From NCBI GenBank assembly GCA_018818125.1, contig JAHISQ010000083.1, forward strand, positions 1 to 43,910: 43,910 nucleotides of DNA, in the 5' to 3' direction. Positions 16,957 through 24,834 of this stretch are shown here, piece after piece. Position 1 is the first letter of the stretch, and each line of letters starts with the position of its first letter. The notes under the pieces are model-generated. The model was not told where the DNA came from. It did no database searches and saw nothing but the letters and a program-made list of their open reading frames with translations. A program made the position numbers and the translations under genes. Origin of the DNA: Candidatus Rifleibacteriota bacterium. GTDB taxonomy: Bacteria; Muiribacteriota; Ozemobacteria; Ozemobacterales; Ozemobacteraceae.

Positions 16957-17499
16957 TCATGGGGTTAAAGGTTTCCAGAAGCGGTCAGGACCAGCAAGAG
17001 TCGGCGGATAGATACGCGCTGACCACTTATAATCGACTGCCAGTGAAGCAGGGTCTTTAAACAGCATATCAACCACCATACTGCCATCAACAAGCTCAAC
17101 CGATAAATCGGTCAGATATTCGGCGGCAAATCTTTGTTTTCGGCCATCAGATGCGGTTCTGACAAAAACCTTGCCGGTTGCCAGGGTTTCGACCGCATAA
17201 TTCACAAAGCGACCACCGTGAGTCTGCACCTTGAATTCGGTCGTGCCCTTCCAGACATTCCCGATTTCCGGCACGAAGAATATGCGGTTATACTCAGGCT
17301 TGACATCATAGTTAGATCTAGCGATATCGCCGCGCATCAGCGAAACGATCCAGGCAGCCTGATTTGCTGCCACAGCGTTAAAGCTGCCACGATGCACATT
17401 CGAAGCACCACGTGTCATGGCAATGATTACTCCGCCGGCAATTACAACCACAATGCCCATGGCAATCAACATTTCCATAAAAGTGAATGCTTTTTTCAC
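16957..17499 (-). CDS. Type IV pilin-like protein (GspJ/PulJ-like minor pseudopilin), 180 aa
   Basis: The N-terminus MKKAFTFMEMLIAMG followed by a hydrophobic helix is a prepilin cleavage/methylation signal with the conserved Glu at +5 after cleavage. The residue before the cleavage point is Ala rather than the usual Gly. The soluble part (MTRGASNVH through LTP) has the size of a minor pseudopilin of the J type. The start is GTG at 17499, 2 nt after the stop of the preceding pseudopilin gene; no strong ribosome-binding site is visible, so coupling is likely. Location would be inner membrane/periplasm. Confidence 0.85.
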   Translation of the reverse strand: MKKAFTFMEMLIAMGIVVVIAGGVIIAMTRGASNVHRGSFNAVAANQAAWIVSLMRGDIARSNYDVKPEYNRIFFVPEIGNVWKGTTEFKVQTHGGRFVNYAVETLATGKVFVRTASDGRKQRFAAEYLTDLSVELVDGSMVVDMLFKDPASLAVDYKWSARIYPPTLAGPDRFWKPLTP

Positions 17500-17501
17500 G
17501 A

Positions 17502-17942
17502 TTAATACCCGCTGACAAAAGTCGACAATTCGTAGATCTTGTCTTCTTTGCCGATCTGTTCCTTTGATTTGTAGTTTAATATCAAGCGGATGACTTTGCC
17601 GATCTCGGTTGAAGTCCCCGCCGGAAAACGCGAGACATTAATTTTACCGCCTAACGCCAGATATTCTGGGAAACTGCCAATCTGCACCTTTACTTTACTG
17701 TCGATACTGAGCAGTTCCCCGCTGAGTGGGACAATTGCGTAATCACCGTCGAGAGGAAGCCAGGCTTTATTCTCGATCTGCTCAAGAATTTCGACAGCCA
17801 GTTGACTGACACGTATTTCGTCGGCCGAAAGAGTAACCTGCTTGTGAGATGAACCCATAAGTCCCCACAGAGGCACCATAGCCGCGATCATTATGCCGCT
17901 TGCGATCAGTATTTCCAGAAGGCTCATGCCGCGTCTTTTCAT
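17502..17942 (-). CDS. Type IV pilin-like protein (GspI/PulI-like minor pseudopilin), 146 aa
   Basis: MKRRGMSLLEILIASGIMIA is a classic class III prepilin signal: Gly before the cleavage site, Met at +1, Glu at +5. The hydrophobic helix is followed by a short globular region. The size and the spacing of VSQLAVEILEQIE, which resembles the ARxxAExxLE region of GspI, suggest an I-type minor pseudopilin. The ATG overlaps the stop of the GspK/PilX-like gene by 4 nt, with GGGGG 6 nt upstream. It is probably co-translated with its neighbours as one minor-pilin set. Confidence 0.88.
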   Translation of the reverse strand: MKRRGMSLLEILIASGIMIAAMVPLWGLMGSSHKQVTLSADEIRVSQLAVEILEQIENKAWLPLDGDYAIVPLSGELLSIDSKVKVQIGSFPEYLALGGKINVSRFPAGTSTEIGKVIRLILNYKSKEQIGKEDKIYELSTFVSGY

Positions 17943-20065
17943 ATATTGCCCCCGGGCGGCCCGATTACTACCCCGACATACTTTTTTGTGAACGCAGGGT
18001 CGGTTGGATCCAGGAAGGTGTTGTAGATTAGATTACCGCCGCCGGCCATTTTGCTTGGGTCCAGGGTGTGAGCAGCAATACCTCCGACCAGATTCATCGG
18101 CAAATTGGGTTTTGAGCACTTAATCTCGCCACCATTGCCAAGAGCAACCAGATAGGCAAGCGTGCTGTTTGAGCCGCCGTTATTTACGGTTATAGCACCC
18201 TTTTCAGCCATAATCATCAGAGGCGGATCGAAAACAGACGGATCTGACGAATCAAAAGAACCGACGGTAACCGGGCCATCAACAATGATGTTGCCACCTG
18301 TGTGACGACCAATGCCGTCAACGATAGTCATGCCGACACCACCGGTTACAACTCTGAGAACAGCGTTACCAAGGTTTAAGCTCGTCTGCTTGTAACAAAA
18401 ATTCTCTTGGAGAACCTCAAAAGCGCCTTTTCCAGGCGCGGGCTCGGCCTTGACCTCGTAACAAATCCGCCTGGTCAGGCCAAGTGTCGGGTCATTGACG
18501 GCCGCAATCTTATCAATCTCAATATTTCTCGTATCAATGCCCTCAATTGGAAGCTGAAAGGCTTTATCACTGGTGAGTGGTGCCGCGGCGGAGGGTGGGA
18601 TATCGACTTTCTGATTGGTTGAAGTGTATTGCGCAATCATGTCATAGGTTTCACTATACGAGCAGTTATCTATTTTGCTCATAATCGTGTAATAGCAGAC
18701 GCTGCCGTCTGTGGTCAGCCACGGTATCGCCAAGAACAAGGGTTCCAATGCAATGAATTCCTGAAGACTCAGTGCTGGCGGAACATCTGACTCAATCAAC
18801 TTGGTCTTAACAAAAAGAGCAGACATGCCAGGAATGCTGGGACCGCTACTTCTGGCCGTGTTGTAATCAGCAGAACTCAATGCTCTAACAGCGCCAACAG
18901 GCACTTTTGTGGCGGAATCGGCAAGATAACAGACCTCAAGATAGCGGTCTTTAACATCACCGATAACCCTGGTGTGACTGATCTTAGAAGCCGACGAGCC
19001 TTGAGGGCTCTCACCAAACAAATGCAACCAGGTGCTAGCCCAATGACTTGCAGCAGTTAGCGGAAACTTGCTGAATTCGGGCTTCAGAACACTCTGCCAC
19101 AGAAGGCTGTCGGGGCCATTGCAAACAGTATCAGCGAAGCCCCAGCGTGCTACGCTGAAAACAACATTTCTGCTGCCAATTGGCCAGGGACCAAAATTAA
19201 AAACAAGTGTAATCGGCTTAGCGGCCGAAGGAAAATATGAATGGTAGTTCTGGCCAAATTCCTTGGACCCGCCAGCTCGATTAAGCAACGTTTCGCTGCC
19301 GCCCATATAGATCCAACCTCGATTTTTCCAGATATCTTCAGGAGTACTGCTATTGGTCGGTTCACCATTAGTCAGGATCAATGGGCGCGGCGAAGTAGTG
19401 ATCACCTTACCCGTTTCTGGCGTCGCAATGATGACAGTATTGAATTTGGTGTCGTCACCACCAGCTGCATCGCGCAGATAGAGATTAAACTTGGTAATCG
19501 GCAGTGGAAACGGCATAATCACGCGGAATGGTCGGGTTTCCTGCCATTTTTCAGTAGCCTTGTCAATTTCTACTTCGACGCTGATCGTAATTTGCCCGGA
19601 CTTTTCATAATCGAGATAAAAGCCGTTGCCATCATCGAGCGACTTGACCTGGCTGACATCAACATTGTACAGTAATCTGGCTACAAAAGACTGGTTGCTG
19701 GTAAGACCGCTAAGCAGGTCATTAAGGCCTATCTTCGACATCCAATCACTTAAAATAGAGTTACTGATAACAGATTCACTGTTTTGCTTAAATGCTGTGC
19801 GCAACACCTGACCGGGCGAACTGGCATCAGTGTTCGTATCGATCAGATCTGCCTTCATCTTACTGATTATGTAGCGAGAAATAGACTGCGCGCACTTCAT
19901 GGCACGCAAATGTTTGAGAAGCTCCTGGCTTTCGTTGAATTTTCCCCGAACCAGGTGATTATAAGACAGAATCAGAATAGTCAGAATGAAGATACCACCC
20001 AATACCACAAAAAGAACGATACCAGCACGTTTGCCTCTGCTGATTATTCGGTTGCGCTTATTCAT
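17939..20065 (-). CDS. Large GspK/PilX-like pilin-associated protein, 708 aa
   Basis: A basic N-terminus (MNKRNRIISRGKR) precedes AGIVLFVVLGGIFILTILIL, a prepilin-like helix without Glu5. That absence is typical of GspK and also seen in PilX-type proteins. A conserved-looking helix follows (SQELLKHLRAMKCAQSISRY). The remaining 600 residues are exceptionally long for either family and mostly beta-rich. Near the C-terminus, short Gly/Val repeats (VDGPVTVGSF, EKGAITVNNGG, LVGGIAAH) look like a beta-helix. The start was placed at ATG 20065 because GGAG lies 9 nt upstream; an in-frame ATG at 20080 is also possible. It overlaps the upstream TAXI gene by 8 nt. Confidence 0.83.
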   Translation of the reverse strand: MNKRNRIISRGKRAGIVLFVVLGGIFILTILILSYNHLVRGKFNESQELLKHLRAMKCAQSISRYIISKMKADLIDTNTDASSPGQVLRTAFKQNSESVISNSILSDWMSKIGLNDLLSGLTSNQSFVARLLYNVDVSQVKSLDDGNGFYLDYEKSGQITISVEVEIDKATEKWQETRPFRVIMPFPLPITKFNLYLRDAAGGDDTKFNTVIIATPETGKVITTSPRPLILTNGEPTNSSTPEDIWKNRGWIYMGGSETLLNRAGGSKEFGQNYHSYFPSAAKPITLVFNFGPWPIGSRNVVFSVARWGFADTVCNGPDSLLWQSVLKPEFSKFPLTAASHWASTWLHLFGESPQGSSASKISHTRVIGDVKDRYLEVCYLADSATKVPVGAVRALSSADYNTARSSGPSIPGMSALFVKTKLIESDVPPALSLQEFIALEPLFLAIPWLTTDGSVCYYTIMSKIDNCSYSETYDMIAQYTSTNQKVDIPPSAAAPLTSDKAFQLPIEGIDTRNIEIDKIAAVNDPTLGLTRRICYEVKAEPAPGKGAFEVLQENFCYKQTSLNLGNAVLRVVTGGVGMTIVDGIGRHTGGNIIVDGPVTVGSFDSSDPSVFDPPLMIMAEKGAITVNNGGSNSTLAYLVALGNGGEIKCSKPNLPMNLVGGIAAHTLDPSKMAGGGNLIYNTFLDPTDPAFTKKYVGVVIGPPGGNI

Positions 20066-21107
20066 CGGTGGGAACTCCATTGCCAGCAGCCTGCTGCCTG
20101 CCTGTGTTCTTTTCGATCCAGCTCAGGGTACCCTTATGAAAAGGAACACCTGCTTCCTGCATTATGCTTTGCGCAAATTCGGGATCGACAGGAATATTGC
20201 CAATTGCCTGGTGATGCATCTTCAGGTGACCAACACCTTTGATCAAATTTTCAATAACAACCTCGACCGCTTCATCTGAAGTGTCCACGCTTGCGACCAG
20301 CATGTTCGACAACCCGATAGTATGGACCTCGGGCTGATTAGCGCCATAATATCCGGCCGGAATAGTGACACGGCGCGAAGTGGCTACTTTTCCGATAATC
20401 TTCTCGATTTCTGTATCGCTGAGACTAACCAGCGAGCACTCATGAAAAATCAAGGCATCAGAAACATTGCGGTTGGGCATACCAGCCTGTATGGTAGCAT
20501 AACCGATGCTACCGTTGGCCAGAGAGTTTAAAACCGCCTCAGGAGGAATCTCAGCACTGTTTTGGCGTCGAAACAGGCCGAGAGCTTCCATGATTTCAAG
20601 CGAAGTGCGCCGGGTTGATGAATTGGTCTGACCAAGAAACACATTCAGGTGCCCTGGAAAAGTTTTGCCCGGATCGAAACGTTCAGGCGCGCGCACAATG
20701 TGGACTACATCGTTCCATAGCGGCCAAACAACGCGAAGTGGAGACGAAGCATTTCCGGCATAGCTTTCTCTGATAATGCGACTTTCTGCCATTGCCAGAA
20801 GCACCTTGCCCTGGGTAAGCAATCTGACGTTATCGACCGAACCATTAGTTTCGACCGGCTTGAATACGCCCTCACTGCCAAGTTGCGAGTTTATCCAGGA
20901 CGATAAAATGTAACCGACCGGGTAATAGGTTCCAAGGCGATTGCCGGTGGCAATAAGCTGAAATGATGAAGAATAAAGTTGCGGAGGCACCGGAGCCTCT
21001 GCTCGAGGCGGCTCTGGAACTGCCAGCAGCAAAATTGCCAGCGATGCCAATATAATGGCAAACGGCCAGATAAAGGTTGGCAGGCTTCCACATCTATTAT
21101 TTTTCAT
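20058..21107 (-). CDS. TAXI-type TRAP solute-binding protein, orphan, 349 aa
   Basis: After a short basic start and a membrane helix (about 13-30), the mature part shows TAXI-family landmarks. These are IATGNRLGTYYPVGY, then VETNGSVDNVRLLTQGKV, and late in the chain IPAGYYGANQPEVHTIGLSN. TAXI proteins bind organic acids for TRAP transporters, yet no DctQ/DctM permease is encoded here. The N-terminal helix lacks a clear cleavage site, so it may stay membrane-anchored. The start is ATG 21107 (a GTG lies at 21113); neither has a good ribosome-binding site. Overlap with the pseudopilin gene suggests a sensing or assembly role instead of transport (inference). Confidence 0.82.
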   Translation of the reverse strand: MKNNRCGSLPTFIWPFAIILASLAILLLAVPEPPRAEAPVPPQLYSSSFQLIATGNRLGTYYPVGYILSSWINSQLGSEGVFKPVETNGSVDNVRLLTQGKVLLAMAESRIIRESYAGNASSPLRVVWPLWNDVVHIVRAPERFDPGKTFPGHLNVFLGQTNSSTRRTSLEIMEALGLFRRQNSAEIPPEAVLNSLANGSIGYATIQAGMPNRNVSDALIFHECSLVSLSDTEIEKIIGKVATSRRVTIPAGYYGANQPEVHTIGLSNMLVASVDTSDEAVEVVIENLIKGVGHLKMHHQAIGNIPVDPEFAQSIMQEAGVPFHKGTLSWIEKNTGRQQAAGNGVPTDE

Positions 21108-21512
21108 CAGCACATTCTAACGGTTTTGTCGGTATATGGCAAGTCTGACACAATACCAAATGATGTCAGTGCTATCAACTGAAACCCGTAGCTATTAGTT
21201 GTTGCCTATTATCGGGCCGGATAGCTTGCCGCGACTCGCAACGCTGGCAAAATGCCAGAATGCAAACCGGCAAGAGAAAATGCGATCAAAATAAAAGCAC
21301 CAGGTGCCTGGGCAACAACAATAAGCTGCTGACTGCCATTGTGGTTGAAATCACCGCCTCGACAACTATATCACTGCTGATAGCTGTATTCCCGAGCAAT
21401 GCATCTGTAGCTGCTGATTCAAATCCGCCAACACTGAAGGCACGAACATCTTGCCGCTGTTTAAAACGAAACAGTAAAAAAGGCGTAACCACCAGAACCT
21501 CCGAAAGGCTTG
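21108..21512. other. Intergenic stretch of about 405 nt without a recognised gene
   Basis: Both strands have short open frames (for example 21286-21492 minus) that read as hydrophobic or low-complexity peptide without ribosome-binding sites. No terminator with a T-tract and no tRNA or riboswitch fold was recognised. The region separates the TAXI/pseudopilin genes from the preceding exported-protein gene and should hold their promoter. Confidence 0.5.
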
Positions 21513-22292
21513 CTATTTAAGGTTAAAGTATTTTTCAGCCACCAGCAGCTTTTTCAGCACAGAGAATTCATTATACAATGCCAGATATGCTGTTTGCGTT
21601 ACGGCGTTGAAGCAATTCTGATCTGCATATGTTCGATCACTCAAAGTCTGGTATAAGCTTTTTAGTGAAGCTATTTTTTCAATAACCTGCAGAGATTCTG
21701 GCAAATCAAGACTGGTCAGAACCAGAATAAAATCTGAAGAAATTATTGCCACCTTACGGCTCTCAAACAATCGCGAACAGGGCCTTAGAGTTAGCACCAG
21801 CAGTTCAAATCGCAAAAAATCCCGCATGCGCTGATGACCGTTAATAATTGCTGCGAGCAGCGACATGCGACTTACACAGACCTCTAGCTGGTCATGGACG
21901 TCGTCAAGCTGGCGCTGCAATATCTTCTGGCGTATACTGCCAAGATCGCGTGAAATCTGCACTATTACAGCATGAAAATCAGGATCTCCAGCGGCTTGGC
22001 CTGGAGGATTGGATGTGATTTGCGAAGCAACATACAGCCAGCTTTCCATGACTTCGTGATGCATTTTGTCCGCGGCAGCATTATTAAAGGCCCGAGCATA
22101 ACCAGCAGTAACCTGCATCTTACTGGAAATAACAAGAAGCCTGGCAGAAATTGATGCCTCAGGAGTTGAACCTGTTAGAAGTTCGAGCAGAGTGTTGTCG
22201 CAACAAATGGCAGCATTAGCCGTCGCAAGCAAAAACAAAGTCCCAAAAACCAGCACATTTATTTTTCTCACGACATTGTTAACAATATTCAT
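21513..22292 (-). CDS. Exported protein of unknown function, 259 aa
   Basis: A signal peptide (hydrophobic core VLVFGTLFLLATANA, cleavage near residue 27) leads into a mature part that is almost entirely helical with regular Leu/Ile spacing (LRFELLVLTLR, LQVIEKIASLKSLYQTL). A Cys-Cys pair lies just after the signal; other Cys are scattered. No family was recognised. The ATG has GAGGTG 5 nt upstream. It lies 83 nt after the stop of the TPR gene at 22376 and may share its transcript. It is probably periplasmic. Confidence 0.8.
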   Translation of the reverse strand: MNIVNNVVRKINVLVFGTLFLLATANAAICCDNTLLELLTGSTPEASISARLLVISSKMQVTAGYARAFNNAAADKMHHEVMESWLYVASQITSNPPGQAAGDPDFHAVIVQISRDLGSIRQKILQRQLDDVHDQLEVCVSRMSLLAAIINGHQRMRDFLRFELLVLTLRPCSRLFESRKVAIISSDFILVLTSLDLPESLQVIEKIASLKSLYQTLSDRTYADQNCFNAVTQTAYLALYNEFSVLKKLLVAEKYFNLK

Positions 22293-22375
22293 CGCAACAC
22301 CTCAATAATACCAGTAACACTCGTTGGTGGCACATCGTAAAGATGCTATTGACCAACTATTCTTCATGATTGGCA

Positions 22376-23986
22376 TTACAATCCGGTAACAGGCGGACGT
22401 GGCGCAACAGATGGTTCAGCGGCAGCCTGTGACAATCTGGCAATATCGGCCTGCACATTATCAGCAACCGTGGTGTCTGGAAAGTTGGCAACTATACTCT
22501 CGTATACCTTTAGAGCCTCTGCGTTGGCAGCTGTCGATTCAAGAAAAGCAGCATACTTTAAATGCGCAGAAGGTAAACTGGCAGCCTTCTCAAGATATTT
22601 ACTCCAATAGGTTCTGGCCAGCTCTGTATCGCCAGATGTAGCAGCCAGAGTGGCTCTAAAATAGTCGATCTGAGGGTTATAGCGACTGGCAGCCGCAGCA
22701 TTTAACTGTTCGGTGGCAGCGGTAGTATCGCCTGCCATTATCAATCCCTCGACGAGAACCAGTTGTGCTTCAACAAAGCCTGGCCAGCGGTCGAGAATAT
22801 CCTGCGCCTCACGCATTCCTGGCTCTACCTGGAAATTGCGCAGCATTGTCAGGGCGTAGCTCACGCGGTATTCGGCATTATCGACTGAATTCTGGCATGC
22901 GGCCTGAGCTTCCTCCAGTGCCTCTGAATAAAGACGGTTTTCCATGAGAATCTGTGATCTGGCATAACGAGCCCTGGCATTGACTGGATTGTCGCTCAAA
23001 ATCTGATTAACCAGCTCGGCGGCTTCTTCAATAAAGCCTTGAGCCAGTTTAACCTGCGCCATACCAACTTTGGCCTCGCTGAAATCAGGATTGGAACGCA
23101 TAACGCTCTCATACATCTTTTCTGCATCCGCAAGGCGGTTTGTGCGCATGAAAATATCAGCCAGATTTATTCTGGCAAAAGTATCCTTTTTTATCATAAG
23201 AGCCTGCTCGAAGTGATGCTCAGCCTTCTCGAGTATCTGCTGATTCAAATAGCAGGAGCCAGCAAAAAAATGCGTATCAAAATTTCCGGAATGATTTTTC
23301 AGTGACTCTTCAAAACGCTCAACAGCTTTGGCAAAATCACCCTGATTAAAAAATACGACTCCCATATAATGCATTACTTCTGCATTTTTTGGGTCAGCGG
23401 CTAAAATTCCCTGTAGCTCATCAGAGGCTTCGGCATAGCGCTCTTCGTCTATCATATCAGAAATGTGTTCTAAGCGAGTTTGAGCTGGTGATTCGACCGT
23501 TTTTTTGCGAAATTCGCGTGGCTTGCTCAGCTGGGGTGTATAAACATCATACCCAGAAGCCGAGGTCAACTGCGAGTCTGCATCAGAAGGGGTTTCTATT
23601 TTCGTCTCCTGATGATTTAGCTTTCTCTGACTGAATTCTGCAATCAGCTGCGTATACAACTGATGTCCAGGATATCTTGCTGCGAGAACTCTGGCCTGAT
23701 CAATCGCCTTTTCGTGCTTGCCCGAAAGAGAATAGCTGTAAGCCAGATAATACCTCGCCTGATCGTGATCAGGCATCATGAGGACAATCTGCTCCAGATA
23801 ATCAATTGCACCTGGATAATCACCATCGGCGTAATGTTCGAGGCCTTGGTTATAGATTTCGTTGGCTAAAAAAAGATCTTGAGCGTTCAAAGCAGAAGAA
23901 GTCACAGCAAAGCCAACCAGAAGCAGCACTAATGCCGCGACAGCCCGAATTGCAGATTTGATAAGTCCGGCTGGATTATTGCACAT
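22376..23986 (-). CDS. Exported TPR-repeat protein, 536 aa
   Basis: A signal peptide (about 1-35, SSALNA|QD) is followed by tetratricopeptide repeats. YNQGLEHYADGDYPGAIDYL and the matching YLAYSYSLSGKHEKAIDQA lie in the first 100 residues. After a polar linker (about 125-170), at least eight more repeats run to the C-terminus (for example VFFNQGDFAKAVERFEESL). TPR arrays bind protein partners, so this is likely a periplasmic scaffold. ATG 23986 lacks a Shine-Dalgarno; a promoter with a perfect TTGACA box would start transcription almost at the ATG, giving a leaderless message. Confidence 0.88.
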   Translation of the reverse strand: MCNNPAGLIKSAIRAVAALVLLLVGFAVTSSALNAQDLFLANEIYNQGLEHYADGDYPGAIDYLEQIVLMMPDHDQARYYLAYSYSLSGKHEKAIDQARVLAARYPGHQLYTQLIAEFSQRKLNHQETKIETPSDADSQLTSASGYDVYTPQLSKPREFRKKTVESPAQTRLEHISDMIDEERYAEASDELQGILAADPKNAEVMHYMGVVFFNQGDFAKAVERFEESLKNHSGNFDTHFFAGSCYLNQQILEKAEHHFEQALMIKKDTFARINLADIFMRTNRLADAEKMYESVMRSNPDFSEAKVGMAQVKLAQGFIEEAAELVNQILSDNPVNARARYARSQILMENRLYSEALEEAQAACQNSVDNAEYRVSYALTMLRNFQVEPGMREAQDILDRWPGFVEAQLVLVEGLIMAGDTTAATEQLNAAAASRYNPQIDYFRATLAATSGDTELARTYWSKYLEKAASLPSAHLKYAAFLESTAANAEALKVYESIVANFPDTTVADNVQADIARLSQAAAEPSVAPRPPVTGL

Positions 23987-23994
23987 TGCACCAA

Positions 23995-24023
23995 AGCTTA
24001 ACCGAAAGAATACCTTCTGTCAA
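23995..24023 (-). promoter_or_regulatory. Putative promoter of the 536-aa TPR gene (leaderless)
   Basis: On the minus strand TTGACA (24018-24023) is 17 nt from TAAGCT (23995-24000). The -35 box is perfect and the -10 box matches only 3 of 6 positions. The expected start of transcription is within a few bases of ATG 23986. Confidence 0.35.
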
Positions 24024-24087
24024 ACAACTATCAGCCACTCTACAATAATCAGTCCACACAAAAACGCTGAATAGTAAAGAGCCTGCG

Positions 24088-24747
24088 TTATTTAACAATA
24101 ATGCGATAGTTGCGAGGCATTTTGAACTCAAATTTCTGAATTTCTACTACAATTTTATCATCAGCAATCGAAGCTGAATCCAGAGGCTTGTCTACCGGAT
24201 CCGCTGTAGCGTCAGACTGTTTAAGCGAGCCCGACAAGGGCAATTTCAGTTTGCTTCCAGCACTGATTTTCAGCGCCGATTCACTCTCAGAAAAAAGCTC
24301 TGAAGAATTGGCGGGAGTTCTGCCGTTCTGAATGGTTTCGTCTACTATCGGTTCGTCGAGTGGAGCCACATCACACCATGAGTTACGCCGGGCTCTATAA
24401 TTTTCGAGCGCTTTTGCAAGCATCTGCCCAGGATTGTAGGTTGTTACATCAAGTTGTTCTGATGTTGCGGCAGAGACGCGCAAATTCGCGAGGGTCTTTT
24501 TTGTTGGCTCAGGATTACCATAAATCTGGGTGCGATACTTCGCAAGCACGCTCATCAGGGCTTTGCCAGGAACATAGTCCGTGCTGTCGGCATTAGCAAT
24601 TTGTTCTGGAGCTGTCTTCACCTGATTAATCCGTGACCTCATACCTTCTATTACAGCACGCGCATCAAGCGAAAGCGCCGCATCAACGCGGACGCCAATC
24701 AAACAAATAAGAGCTATCAATACAACCGACAGTTTGCTGCGAATCAA
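24088..24747 (-). CDS. Exported protein of unknown function, 219 aa
   Basis: After a short basic start (IRSK), a hydrophobic core (LSVVLIALICLIGVRVDAA) looks like a signal peptide. The mature part is polar. It contains two related 14-residue stretches, YVPGKALMSVLAKYRTQ and YNPGQMLAKALENYRAR, which form a small internal repeat. The last 25 residues are charged (KFEFKMPRNYRIIVK). No family was recognised. The frame continues upstream to a TTG at 24813, but TTG 24747 is preferred because GGGGG lies 9 nt upstream and the signal peptide then starts properly. No ATG is available in frame near the signal, so the start remains uncertain. Confidence 0.7.
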   Translation of the reverse strand: MIRSKLSVVLIALICLIGVRVDAALSLDARAVIEGMRSRINQVKTAPEQIANADSTDYVPGKALMSVLAKYRTQIYGNPEPTKKTLANLRVSAATSEQLDVTTYNPGQMLAKALENYRARRNSWCDVAPLDEPIVDETIQNGRTPANSSELFSESESALKISAGSKLKLPLSGSLKQSDATADPVDKPLDSASIADDKIVVEIQKFEFKMPRNYRIIVK

Positions 24748-24834
24748 GACATTAACCCCCGTTGCGCGTTTACTCGTCTGGATGAGGATAAGCCTAAAAA
24801 AAGAGCAATGCAAGAAAAATCGATTTAAACTAAC

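Noticed and set aside
16344..21107. Complete type II secretion or type IV pilus locus
   Set aside because: Only minor-pseudopilin-like genes are present; no ATPase, platform protein, secretin or major pilin in the window.
21260..21520. 86-codon plus frame and opposite 68-codon minus frame in the 405-nt gap
   Set aside because: Both lack ribosome-binding sites, and neither reads like a known protein or a clear pseudogene.
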